Source of the DNA: Alphaproteobacteria bacterium UBA3760
Lineage (GTDB): Bacteria; Pseudomonadota; Alphaproteobacteria; Rs-D84
Direction: 5' to 3'
DNA: 64,000 nt
NCBI GenBank assembly: GCA_002371155.1
Contig: DFGC01000010.1
Span: forward strand, 1-64,000
Part shown: positions 57,342-64,000 of the stretch, piece by piece
Numbering within the stretch: position 1 is the stretch's first letter
Layout of the letters: each line of letters starts with the position of its first letter
Made by a program: the position numbers and the translations under genes
Notes under the pieces: model-generated
What the model saw: the letters and a program-made list of their open reading frames with translations, nothing else
The model's database searches: none
What the model was told of the DNA's origin: nothing

Positions 57342-58979
57342 ATGAAAGCATCAAGATTAAAATTTTTAATTTTATCGATACCGGCGGCGACGGTGATGTT
57401 TCCATTTTCTGGGGCACATGCGGCATTGCGCGTAACAAATTCTGCGACGGTGCAAAACCAGATTCAGGCAAATGCAATGCGTAACGCCATGATGCAATCG
57501 GCCACGCAATCACAGGTTGCGCGCACAGTCACAAACGCAAATGGCGAAACTATATCTGTATCAAACGAAGAATTTGACCGTTGCGCGTCAATTTACCCCG
57601 GTGGTGTATTCGATTGGGCAACCCCAACCGCGGGAACGAAATCTGGGGGTGGGGCAACATGCGTTGCATTGGTTGAAATGCGGTCATATAAAAATCCGAA
57701 CAGTCCCACCTATACGGTTTTGGCAAACGATTATGTTGCCGCGGGTGATTCGGTAAAATGCAACATAGATTATTTTCGCAATTTAACATTGGCGGGACGC
57801 GAATTTGTGTATCCTGCGGATAATCCACCAACAATCGCAGATGTCGAATCTGTCATGGCCCAGGAACAAAAATCAAATGCCGGATTCAAAATATTGGGCG
57901 CGGCATTGGTCGGTGGCATCGGCGGAAATTTACTGGGCAAGCCCGAATTGGGCAACGATTCCATGTTGGGACTGGGGGCGGATAAATTAAAAACAACCGC
58001 GATTGGCGCGGGTGCGGCGGCGGCATTAATGACCGCCAGCACACAAAGCAACGATTATAAAACCGGAACTGTTATTCTATCAACGGGTGTAAATGCGGCG
58101 GCGGGCGCAGTTGCGGGAAATTTGGCGGCAACCGGCGATGATGTATTAAAAATTGCAGATTGCCCAGATACCGGCGCATTAAACGGTAAAAAATGTTTAT
58201 ACGGCGTTTTTGAAAGAAAGCCCAACGACCCCAATATGAAAGATAAAGCCGACGAAGGTTATACATGGTATTATAATTTAACAAGCCATAATATGGTCGA
58301 ATGTAAAGATGAGAAGCCATACTCTTGCAATTCAATATCGTTGTCAAATGTAAAATTCGAGAACGAAAAATGTGAAACAAAATGCAACGATGATATAAAA
58401 ATAGATGAGTGCCAAAAATGTTTGGAAACACAGTTTACTAATTCTGATAAATATCAAATCTGTGATAAAAAAATGGTTAAAAAAGTGGAGGCCAATGATT
58501 GCAAAGTTAAAGATTCATCTGAATATATTAAAATTGCCAAAGGAAATCCGGCGGGGCGGCGTTCTCCGGCGATGATAGTATTCAATGAACCTGACAAATT
58601 ATTCGGATATAAATATGCCGATTGGTCAAAATTGAAAACCGAAAAATACAGCAATGTTGCTGTATATGATGTCCGTGGCAATGTAATCACTGGTTTAACG
58701 ACGGACAGTTTTTATCCGTCATTGCAATCGGCGGATGATGGTGCGGTTGTTGATTTCGAAAATCGTGCGCGCACAAAATCCACACTTGTTGGTGCGGGCG
58801 GTGGCGCGGCATTGGGTGCAATCGCGGGTGCCGCCGGCGCAGATTCTGCAATCACCGAACGGTGGACAACCGCGGTTCGCGAATACGAAGATTCTTTGGG
58901 TAATATCCTGTGTTTAACCGGCGACAGATTTTTGGCAAAATATAACGACATCGCCATTATTCCGGCAATGAAAGAATAA
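57342..58979 (+). CDS. Exported glycine-zipper protein with Cys-rich insert
   Basis: Unrecognised exported protein of 545 residues. Signal peptide MKASRLKFLILSIPAATVMF to GAHA. Two glycine-zipper regions stand out: ILGAALVGGIGGNLLG with VNAAAGAVAGNLAATG, and near the end LVGAGGGAALGAIAGAAGA. Between them (about 318-385) lies a Lys/Asp/Cys-rich segment (CETKCNDDIKIDECQKCLE, KYQICDKKMVKK). Its DNA looks more AT-rich and differently composed than the flanks, as if inserted. The GGGGGGAGAGA site fixes the start at 57342. The glycine zippers recall the 50241-51233 protein, suggesting related envelope roles. Confidence 0.7.
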   Translation: MKASRLKFLILSIPAATVMFPFSGAHAALRVTNSATVQNQIQANAMRNAMMQSATQSQVARTVTNANGETISVSNEEFDRCASIYPGGVFDWATPTAGTKSGGGATCVALVEMRSYKNPNSPTYTVLANDYVAAGDSVKCNIDYFRNLTLAGREFVYPADNPPTIADVESVMAQEQKSNAGFKILGAALVGGIGGNLLGKPELGNDSMLGLGADKLKTTAIGAGAAAALMTASTQSNDYKTGTVILSTGVNAAAGAVAGNLAATGDDVLKIADCPDTGALNGKKCLYGVFERKPNDPNMKDKADEGYTWYYNLTSHNMVECKDEKPYSCNSISLSNVKFENEKCETKCNDDIKIDECQKCLETQFTNSDKYQICDKKMVKKVEANDCKVKDSSEYIKIAKGNPAGRRSPAMIVFNEPDKLFGYKYADWSKLKTEKYSNVAVYDVRGNVITGLTTDSFYPSLQSADDGAVVDFENRARTKSTLVGAGGGAALGAIAGAAGADSAITERWTTAVREYEDSLGNILCLTGDRFLAKYNDIAIIPAMKE

Positions 58980-59094
58980 TGGTGGCAAACAAATAAATTT
59001 TTATTTGTTCTAAAAAGCCCTTGTATTAAATTTTCCCATTTAATATATTTCCCATGTACCAAGGAAAGAGATTTTTGTTTTTGGATATTTGAAT

Positions 59095-59342
59095 ATGAAA
59101 AAACTGGGAAAATATATTTTTTCGGGTTTCTGTGTTTGTCGCATTGTGGACGGGTGGGGCGGTATTGTTGGTGTCGGGTGAACTATTTTTCGCAAAATGA
59201 TACAGATAAATGCGAAATGCAAACTATGTGGATTTATTCCTATGACTATGACGATGTGTCGTCGTGTATGGCAAATTGTGTATTCAGTTGCATGGGAAAC
59301 ATCCAAAAAAACAGCAATTTCCGCCGCGCAGTATTTTTATAG
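59095..59342 (+). pseudogene. Decayed small exported-protein gene with two frameshifts
   Basis: In the 464-nt gap between two genes, a protein can be assembled only by changing frame twice. Frame 1 gives MKKLGKYIFSGF from the ATG at 59095. The next frame gives the hydrophobic FVALWTGGAVLLVSGE. The third frame gives NDTDKCEMQTMWIYSYDYDD, then CMANCVFSC and a stop at 59340-59342. The first two parts make a typical signal peptide or membrane helix, and the third a small Cys-containing mature part. This is either a pseudogene or assembly error. The remainder of the gap (58980-59094 and 59343-59443) holds no recognisable feature. Confidence 0.5.
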
Positions 59343-59443
59343 TTAAACGATTTATATTTTTTTGATAAAAACATTTGCGCGACTTTATCAATTTTTTCTA
59401 AGATGTAATAACGTATGGTATTGAGATACTATAAAAAACAAAG

Positions 59444-60373
59444 ATGAATGGAATCAAAAGAATATTTTTGTTATCAATTATATTGGTGGCATACGCATGT
59501 GTTGCACACGGTTATGTATTGCATATCGGTGATGTGACATTGACCCCCCAGACAACATGTGACACCGAACATAAACTATGGTTCAGACTTGGTAATGATA
59601 AAATGTGTATTCCGATGACAACGGAATATCTGACAAACACAATACATATCAGGCATAATGGGATAATATATTCGGGTTGTGATGGAACGTGTGGTGGCGG
59701 TGAATATATTATGCCCGAAACACCACCCGATCCGATTGTGTTGCCAACAACATGCGAATGGACCCAGACGAATCCAAAAGCATATTTGTTATCGGATGGA
59801 AATCAGTATTTTGATACCAAGGTCAAGGTTGATTCAACGATTGCGATGGATTTGACTGCTGAAATTGTTGATGGAAAAAACGCGCGTTTGGTTGGTGTCG
59901 TGGGTGGTTCGTGCTTTTTTGATATGAGTATTAATGACGAGTCCGAGGTATATTTCAGAATCGGAACATCCACATATTCAAGTGTTGGTAATACTGGGAC
60001 ACAGACAACAGGGAAACATTTGTGGGAAATAAAAAATAACAATTCCAGTGGAAGTGCAAAATATATCTATCAGGATGGCAAACGTGTTGGGTATAAAGGT
60101 GCAACAAAATGCACGGGAACAAACACAATTTTGGTTTTCCACAGCGACCATGTAAAGGTAGGATTAAATCCGACCGAAAACGGTGGTATGAAATTATACT
60201 CTATAAAAATGTATAACAAAAGTGGTAAATTGTTGCACGATTACCAACCAGTTGCCAAAGGAACCGATATTTGCGGAACTGTTGTCCCAACAAATGCGAT
60301 GTGGGATTTTGTTGATAAAAAATTATACTATCCCGCGGGCACTGGTCAAATGGGGTATGGGGTTGATCCATAA
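59444..60373 (+). CDS. Exported LamG-like surface protein, single module
   Basis: Exported protein of 309 residues, related in plan to the two-module protein at 51-1592. Signal peptide MNGIKRIFLLSIILVAYACVAHG. A small N-terminal Cys-containing domain (about 24-105) includes SGCDGTCGGGEYI. One beta-sandwich module follows, with the start YLLSDGNQYFDTKVKVDST (compare YLQTDGN-WIDTG), an internal KLYSIKMYNKSGKLLHDYQP, and the ending MWDFVDKKLYYPAGTGQMGY, matching GMYD...NAGTGTF. Probably surface-bound or secreted; ligand unknown. The ATG at 59444 lies 11 nt after TACTAT without a good ribosome site. Confidence 0.7.
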   Translation: MNGIKRIFLLSIILVAYACVAHGYVLHIGDVTLTPQTTCDTEHKLWFRLGNDKMCIPMTTEYLTNTIHIRHNGIIYSGCDGTCGGGEYIMPETPPDPIVLPTTCEWTQTNPKAYLLSDGNQYFDTKVKVDSTIAMDLTAEIVDGKNARLVGVVGGSCFFDMSINDESEVYFRIGTSTYSSVGNTGTQTTGKHLWEIKNNNSSGSAKYIYQDGKRVGYKGATKCTGTNTILVFHSDHVKVGLNPTENGGMKLYSIKMYNKSGKLLHDYQPVAKGTDICGTVVPTNAMWDFVDKKLYYPAGTGQMGYGVDP

Positions 60374-60387
60374 ACAAAAAATCACAC

Positions 60388-60408
60388 ATGCCGATTGAAA
60401 GTCGGCAT
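60388..60408. terminator. Hairpin between convergent genes
   Basis: ATGCCGA-TTGAAAG-TCGGCAT without a T-run; weak terminator or processing signal between the LamG-like gene and the convergent exported protein gene. Confidence 0.35.
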
Positions 60409-60430
60409 ACAAATTAAACAAAATTCCGAT

Positions 60431-60742
60431 TTATTCAAACCAAATTTCAACACGATCGTCCCCAGATATCGTCCCGGACGATGTTTTAACGGGAATTGTC
60501 ACCTCGCTTTTTGATACGGTCACGGTTCCGTTATTCGCAGTGACCCCGGTCACAATCGCCCCCGTCCCAGATTCAACAACATTTGTTGATGTCAATTTGT
60601 CTTGTTTTGTTGCGTCCATATGGTTGTATGCACCATCAACATATGATGCCGCCGCAACCACAGACGATTTGTCCACTTCGCCCGCGGCAAACGCCGGGAT
60701 GACCAAGAATATTGCAACAAAAACACAAAGCAACTCTCTCAT
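60431..60742 (-). CDS. Small exported fibre-like protein
   Basis: Exported protein of 103 residues. Signal peptide MRELLCVFVAIFLVIPAFAA, then GEVDKSSVVAAASYVDGAYN, a (S/G)YV.GAYN-type motif shared with the neighbouring gene at 60831. The rest is Thr/Ser/Val-rich beta-like sequence (TGAIVTGVTANNGTVTVSKS) resembling adhesin or tail-fibre stalks. It is short compared with its neighbour and may be a truncated relative. No ribosome site is seen. A promoter at 60779-60807 drives it separately. Confidence 0.65.
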   Translation of the reverse strand: MRELLCVFVAIFLVIPAFAAGEVDKSSVVAAASYVDGAYNHMDATKQDKLTSTNVVESGTGAIVTGVTANNGTVTVSKSEVTIPVKTSSGTISGDDRVEIWFE

Positions 60743-60778
60743 ATCGTATAAAAAAATCTGGAAATTTTATCGAACATC

Positions 60779-60807
60779 ATTATACACGATATTGATAAAA
60801 TTGTCCA
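60779..60807 (-). promoter_or_regulatory. Promoter for the 60431-60742 gene
   Basis: Minus strand: TGGACA (60802-60807), 17-nt spacer, consensus TATAAT (60779-60784), about 37 nt before the start codon. Confidence 0.55.
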
Positions 60808-60830
60808 GATTAAAAATTAATATTTTATTA

Positions 60831-61880
60831 TTAGTTTGCCTTGTATGTGACCGTTCCTGCCGAAATCGTGGCTGTTTTGTCTGATGTATTGCCGGTCAAT
60901 CCGGTAACGGCCTGGGTTTGTGTCAAATCAACATTGGCCAAAATCTTGTCTGTTGCCGGTGTATCAGACCCCCATGTGTCCATAACGGTAATCTTGGCAT
61001 TTGCCGTGCCGGTAACCGCACCCGTTTGAACCCCCAATCCGCTAAGGTCATATGTCACCGTTGCACCATTTACCGCCGCCGCAGCAGTTGCCGCCGCGCC
61101 TGTCGTTGTTGCATAGTTGCCAGACAAACCGTCGATTGCCGTTCTAACCGCTTTTTCGGTCACCAATTTATTTTCACTCGCGTTGGCAGCGTCTGCGGCA
61201 ATTGAATTAACAACTGTGCCGGTCTTGAAATTGTCGGTCTCTAAATTACTGATGGTTGTGGAATCTGCATCGATTGTGCCACCGGTAATCGTTGCACCCG
61301 AAACCGTCCCACCAGAAATCGCTGCATTTTGAACCGTGCCACCGGAAATATTTTTGTTTGTCAATGTCTGTGTCCCGGTTTCTGTGACCATGCCATTGAT
61401 TGCGGTTGCGACGGCTTTCTCGGTCACCAATTTTTCATCAGATGCAGTGGTATCGGTTTTGATACCCGCCGATGTTGCCAATGCGGCACTGTTGAAATTA
61501 TCTGTTTCCAAATTGGTAATAGAATTTCCCGTGCCATTCGCATCAATTGTTTTGTTGGTCAATGTTGCCTTGCCATCTGCGGTCAATGCCCCAGATGCGG
61601 TTTCCGAAACTTTATTGATTGCACGGATTGCCGCGTTATATGCACCCTTGACATATCCAGCCGTTGCGACATTGCCGTCATTTTGACCCTCGAGTGCCAA
61701 CGCATATTTTGGACCATCACCCGCAGTGACGTTATCCGCCGTCTGGACAGCCGCCTGTTCCACTGGGACCTTGGTAATATTGGTTGGCGCGCCGGGGACA
61801 ATCTCGCCCACGGCCGCATTTGCCGCCATCGGTAAAATCGCCAAAGCCGCAATAACCGAAATATTCAAAAATTTTTTCAT
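60831..61880 (-). CDS. Exported fibre-like repeat protein (tail-fibre/adhesin-type)
   Basis: Exported protein of 349 residues, Ala/Thr/Gly/Asn-rich, with almost no aromatic residues or Cys. The signal peptide is MKKFLNISVIAALAILPMAANA. A GYVKGAYNAAIRAINK segment links it to the 60431 gene. Two long repeats follow, each with TLTNK, an (I/S)NLETDNF motif, then ENKLVTEKAV.TAI(D/N)G. A GGTV-, GATI-type zigzag (ISGGTVQNAAISGGTVSGAT) resembles stacked fibre stalks in phage tail fibres and trimeric adhesins. The ATG at 61880 follows GGAGAGAAC. A (GTTT)10 tract begins 17 nt upstream, so expression is probably phase-variable. Confidence 0.75.
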   Translation of the reverse strand: MKKFLNISVIAALAILPMAANAAVGEIVPGAPTNITKVPVEQAAVQTADNVTAGDGPKYALALEGQNDGNVATAGYVKGAYNAAIRAINKVSETASGALTADGKATLTNKTIDANGTGNSITNLETDNFNSAALATSAGIKTDTTASDEKLVTEKAVATAINGMVTETGTQTLTNKNISGGTVQNAAISGGTVSGATITGGTIDADSTTISNLETDNFKTGTVVNSIAADAANASENKLVTEKAVRTAIDGLSGNYATTTGAAATAAAAVNGATVTYDLSGLGVQTGAVTGTANAKITVMDTWGSDTPATDKILANVDLTQTQAVTGLTGNTSDKTATISAGTVTYKAN

Positions 61881-61897
61881 TCTCGTTCTCTCCAATC

Positions 61898-61937
61898 GTT
61901 TGTTTGTTTGTTTGTTTGTTTGTTTGTTTGTTTGTTT
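61898..61937. repeat. (GTTT)10 tetranucleotide tract in the fibre gene leader
   Basis: Ten perfect GTTT units on the plus strand, read as AAAC on the minus-strand mRNA. It lies between the promoter box at 61958-61966 and the ribosome site of the fibre-like gene. Such tracts change length by slippage. Confidence 0.95.
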
Positions 61938-61957
61938 GACCGTTTTTATTTAACTAC

Positions 61958-61966
61958 ATTATATCA
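61958..61966 (-). promoter_or_regulatory. Extended -10 promoter for the fibre-like gene
   Basis: Minus strand: TGA-TATAAT with no clear -35. The transcript would start about 7 nt on and carry the whole AAAC tract. Confidence 0.55.
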
Positions 61967-62014
61967 CAAAACGGGTTCTAAAAAAAACGATATAATGCAT
62001 AAATTTTTACTTTT

Positions 62015-62485
62015 TTATGGTTTCAAGAATCCTGAATCCCAACTGTCTTCAACTTCGACGGCTTGCCACGAACCAACACCGTTTGCATCGGTTTTGAAAA
62101 CATATGTTGCGTTGTTTTCGGTTTCACCCAAATTCAGCCCGACAACATTTTTTCCGTCTTGTGTTTTGGTTATTTCGATACCTGTCCCATCAGTGTATTC
62201 CTGAGCATTGTTAATGTTAGTTATCGCGGTTTTCAATTCACTAATTGCACCGGTGACGGTTTCTGCCTTTGTCCCCATTGCGGTATCGCCAACCTTGTCG
62301 GATATTGCTTTGGCATCATCCTTGGCGGATTTATACACATATTGCAAACCTTCATCTACATACCCCTTGGTCGTCAATGCCGCCGCCGTTGCATCCGGTT
62401 GACTAACGGGGTCATCTGCGTATGCTGCGCCGACCGAAACCGCTGATATTGATGCCATCAAAGTCCATAAAACGCTTTTCTTCAT
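62015..62485 (-). CDS. Exported protein with short fibre-like C-terminus
   Basis: Exported protein of 156 residues. Signal peptide MKKSVLWTLMASISAVSVGA to AYA. TTKGYVDEGLQYVYKSAKDD opens a helical coiled-coil part (AISDKV...GAISELKTAITNINNAQ). A beta end with EYTDGTGIEITKTQDGKNVV follows, closing VEDSWDSGFLKP. The closing motif resembles FDPGFLLQ of the next upstream gene, and the GYV motif resembles the fibre-like neighbours. GGAGGAG precedes the ATG. It probably follows 62522-63145 in one transcript (36-nt gap). Confidence 0.7.
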   Translation of the reverse strand: MKKSVLWTLMASISAVSVGAAYADDPVSQPDATAAALTTKGYVDEGLQYVYKSAKDDAKAISDKVGDTAMGTKAETVTGAISELKTAITNINNAQEYTDGTGIEITKTQDGKNVVGLNLGETENNATYVFKTDANGVGSWQAVEVEDSWDSGFLKP

Positions 62486-62521
62486 CTATTTCTCCTCCAT
62501 TTTTTTGTTCATTTAATTTTT

Positions 62522-63145
62522 TTATTGTAATAAAAATCCTGGGTCAAAATTATGCACGACATTTGCGCCGGGAATTTGACTGATTTTTTGGTTCAGATTA
62601 TCGATTTCTTGATTTATTTCGTCAATTTCGTTTGGCAAAGTCATGATTTCATCAGTCAAACTAATTGTTTTGCCGTCAAAAACGATACCGTCCCCAGATT
62701 CTAAATTTTCTTGTTTTGTAGATATTTCCGTTTCTAAATCCGTAACGCGTTGCGCCAAATCCAATGTGGCGGGACTGTCAATCACGGGTTGTTGTTGCTG
62801 TTGTTGCTGTTGCGCAGAACTTGTTGATAACTTGGAACTCAATCCCTTGATAACACTATTATGCAGGGCGGACAACCGCATCGAATTATTGTTGTTGACC
62901 GGTTTTTCTGCAACACTTATCGAATTGTTTGTGTTTGTCGGTGTGCTTGACAATCCAAACGCACGCACAGACGATGCGCGCGGACTCGCCGGTAATTTGG
63001 TCAGGCTTGTTTTGTTGATATTATTTTGGGTGTTATTGGTTGTGTTGATGCCAAATTTTTTTACTGTTGGCGCTGCGAACACCTGGGATGCCGACATACC
63101 CAAAATAACCGACACAAACATCAAAAACATCGCGCTTTGACGCAA
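62522..63145 (-). CDS. Exported Asn/Gln-rich coiled-coil protein, TTG start
   Basis: Exported protein of 207 residues. The TTG at 63145 is chosen because AAAGGAG lies 6-7 nt upstream; the first ATG is at 63130 without its own site. Signal peptide (about 1-24, ending FA-A). Asn/Thr/Ser-rich middle (NTTNNTQNNINKT, NNNNSMRLS), a run of eight Gln, then a coiled coil (LAQRVTDLETEISTKQENLE and EIDEINQEIDNLNQKI). It contains a GDGIVFDGKTISL beta motif and ends HNFDPGFLLQ. The layout of disordered stalk plus coiled coil suggests a trimeric surface fibre component. Confidence 0.7.
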   Translation of the reverse strand: MRQSAMFLMFVSVILGMSASQVFAAPTVKKFGINTTNNTQNNINKTSLTKLPASPRASSVRAFGLSSTPTNTNNSISVAEKPVNNNNSMRLSALHNSVIKGLSSKLSTSSAQQQQQQQQPVIDSPATLDLAQRVTDLETEISTKQENLESGDGIVFDGKTISLTDEIMTLPNEIDEINQEIDNLNQKISQIPGANVVHNFDPGFLLQ

Positions 63146-63167
63146 TATGAACTCCTTTGTGTGTTGT

Positions 63168-63176
63168 ATTATATCA
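63168..63176 (-). promoter_or_regulatory. Extended -10 promoter for the 62522-63145 gene
   Basis: Minus strand: TGA-TATAAT, with about 22 nt between the box and the TTG start. Confidence 0.5.
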
Positions 63177-63267
63177 TAAAAATGCCTTAAAAATAGTGTT
63201 GCGATAAATATAATTTTAATATTTTATGCTTGACTTTCGGCTTTTTGTTGGAAACCCCGAAATATTA

Positions 63268-63296
63268 TTGAATTTATTTTTTGTGGTTATTATAAT
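63268..63296 (+). promoter_or_regulatory. Promoter for the last barrel gene
   Basis: TTGAAT (63268-63273), 17-nt spacer and consensus TATAAT (63291-63296), 32 nt before the start codon. Confidence 0.65.
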
Positions 63297-63328
63297 GATT
63301 TTCGTCATATGGTTATAGGGAGATGTTT

Positions 63329-64000
63329 ATGAAAAAAATTCTTTTGTTCTTGTGTATGGTTTTTATTACAAATACCGCCAATGCCCGGGTTGAATATTAC
63401 GCGTCGGCAAAATTTGGGTTGGGGGACACAACAATATATTTGGATGGCGATACCAATTTGGGTGATTGGTTGGTCCAAGAATCTGAACATAATACCGGAC
63501 TCGATGGATTTAATTATGATGCGTCGGGATTGTTATTTGAAATATCTCCGGCGGTTGGCATTGATTGGAGCATGAATAATACATACGGCACAAAAAGCAA
63601 ATATGGTTGGTTTCATCTGCGGTTAGAGGGCGAAATCGGATACAATCATTATAATGAGAAAGGAGACCTAAAATATTTTTATGCGGTTACCGATAAAACA
63701 AAAATCAGTTTTAATCAAATGTTTATATTGACGAACGGATATATGGATTTTCATATTGATAACATTATTCCGTATGTTGGTGCGGGAATTGGATATGGTT
63801 TTGGCAACCAAGATGTGACATTGGAAAATGAATTTGGCGAATTCAATGATTCTGGGTCAGATGACGGAATAATTTATGCATTGCATTTGGGTATGGCATA
63901 TAAATATTCCGATATAACAACATTCGATTTAGGATTCCGTCGCGTTTGGGCACCAACCACGGACGACGGCAAATATGTTTTTGATTCTGTGCGTTTTGGG
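63329..64000 (+). CDS. Outer-membrane beta-barrel protein (cut by window end)
   Basis: The first 224 codons of an exported protein run off the window edge. Signal peptide MKKILLFLCMVFITNTANA, then strands such as EYYASAKFGLGDTTIYLDG, KYGWFHLRLEGEIGYNHYN, NIIPYVGAGIGYGFGN and DGIIYALHLGMAYKYSDITT. The PYVGAGIGYG motif is typical of the Omp25/opacity-type eight-strand barrel found in alphaproteobacteria. GGGAGATGT is the ribosome site. Function likely structural or surface contact. Its C-terminus cannot be seen. Confidence 0.75.
   Translation, partial: MKKILLFLCMVFITNTANARVEYYASAKFGLGDTTIYLDGDTNLGDWLVQESEHNTGLDGFNYDASGLLFEISPAVGIDWSMNNTYGTKSKYGWFHLRLEGEIGYNHYNEKGDLKYFYAVTDKTKISFNQMFILTNGYMDFHIDNIIPYVGAGIGYGFGNQDVTLENEFGEFNDSGSDDGIIYALHLGMAYKYSDITTFDLGFRRVWAPTTDDGKYVFDSVRFG

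Noticed and set aside
61329..61835. Plus-strand frames of 116 and 168 codons opposite the fibre-like gene
   Set aside because: Mirror of the repeat structure of the real minus-strand gene; no ribosome site or promoter.
61898..61937. Tetranucleotide tract considered as part of a CRISPR or satellite
   Set aside because: Perfect 4-bp units without spacers; a simple sequence repeat.
60831..63145. Fibre-like genes as part of a prophage
   Set aside because: They have signal peptides, and no phage head, portal, terminase, lysis or integrase gene is present nearby.

Overview
The window reads as a chromosomal segment of an AT-rich, Gram-negative alphaproteobacterium with a compact genome. The evidence is the alphaproteobacterial flavour of the ornithine-lipid acyltransferases (olsB/olsA), a sigma-32 directly upstream of a porin, an IHF-alpha gene, lipid A and BAM-type outer-membrane genes, and a VirB8/9/10-type secretion core. 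The many exported LamG-like, fibre-like and Cys-rich proteins resemble those of uncultured gut-associated Alphaproteobacteria; this placement is inference. There is no rRNA, transposase, CRISPR array or phage structural module.

Layout. 0-13 kb: a two-module surface protein, a DUF362 protein coupled to ligA, the envelope operon lspA-yidC-lpxD, an HD hydrolase, rpoH with an overlapping porin gene, and a YfgM-like/short BamB pair. 13-18 kb: a minus-strand virB8-virB9-virB10 operon with unusual additions (a SPOR domain on VirB9, an Ig-like N-domain and a Cys-rich tail on VirB10). 18-31 kb: tRNA-Trp-secE-nusG-rplKA-rplJL-rpoBC, then rpmF-plsX. 31-39 kb: an orphan mraZ, a large Cys-rich exported protein, a MerC/MerT-like protein, tRNA-Arg with a duplicated 3' end, ihfA, an M13 peptidase and hemW. 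39-49 kb: outer-membrane barrel, mltB, a duplicated olsB plus olsA, an archaeal/eukaryal-type proS, ldh, a periplasmic thioredoxin-like protein and cvpA. 49-64 kb: tRNA-Thr, a secreted trypsin-like protease coupled to an exported partner, small lipoproteins, a U32 protein (trhP), outer-membrane barrels, glycine-zipper and LamG-like proteins, and a minus-strand set of exported fibre-like proteins. One of these carries a (GTTT)10 tract in its leader. The window ends inside a beta-barrel gene.

The strongest leads are: (1) the T4SS core with a VirB9-SPOR fusion and a VirB10 with a long Cys-rich extension; (2) the tetranucleotide tract before a fibre gene, a probable phase-variation switch; (3) several genes whose start codon lies 7-9 nt after a good -10 box with no Shine-Dalgarno, suggesting leaderless mRNAs; (4) the olsB duplication with a 77-bp identical patch, next to an olsA-like enzyme whose HX4D motif reads HX4E; (5) the 83-bp repeat that copies the 3' end of tRNA-Arg. 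All assignments come from reading the sequence without database searches.
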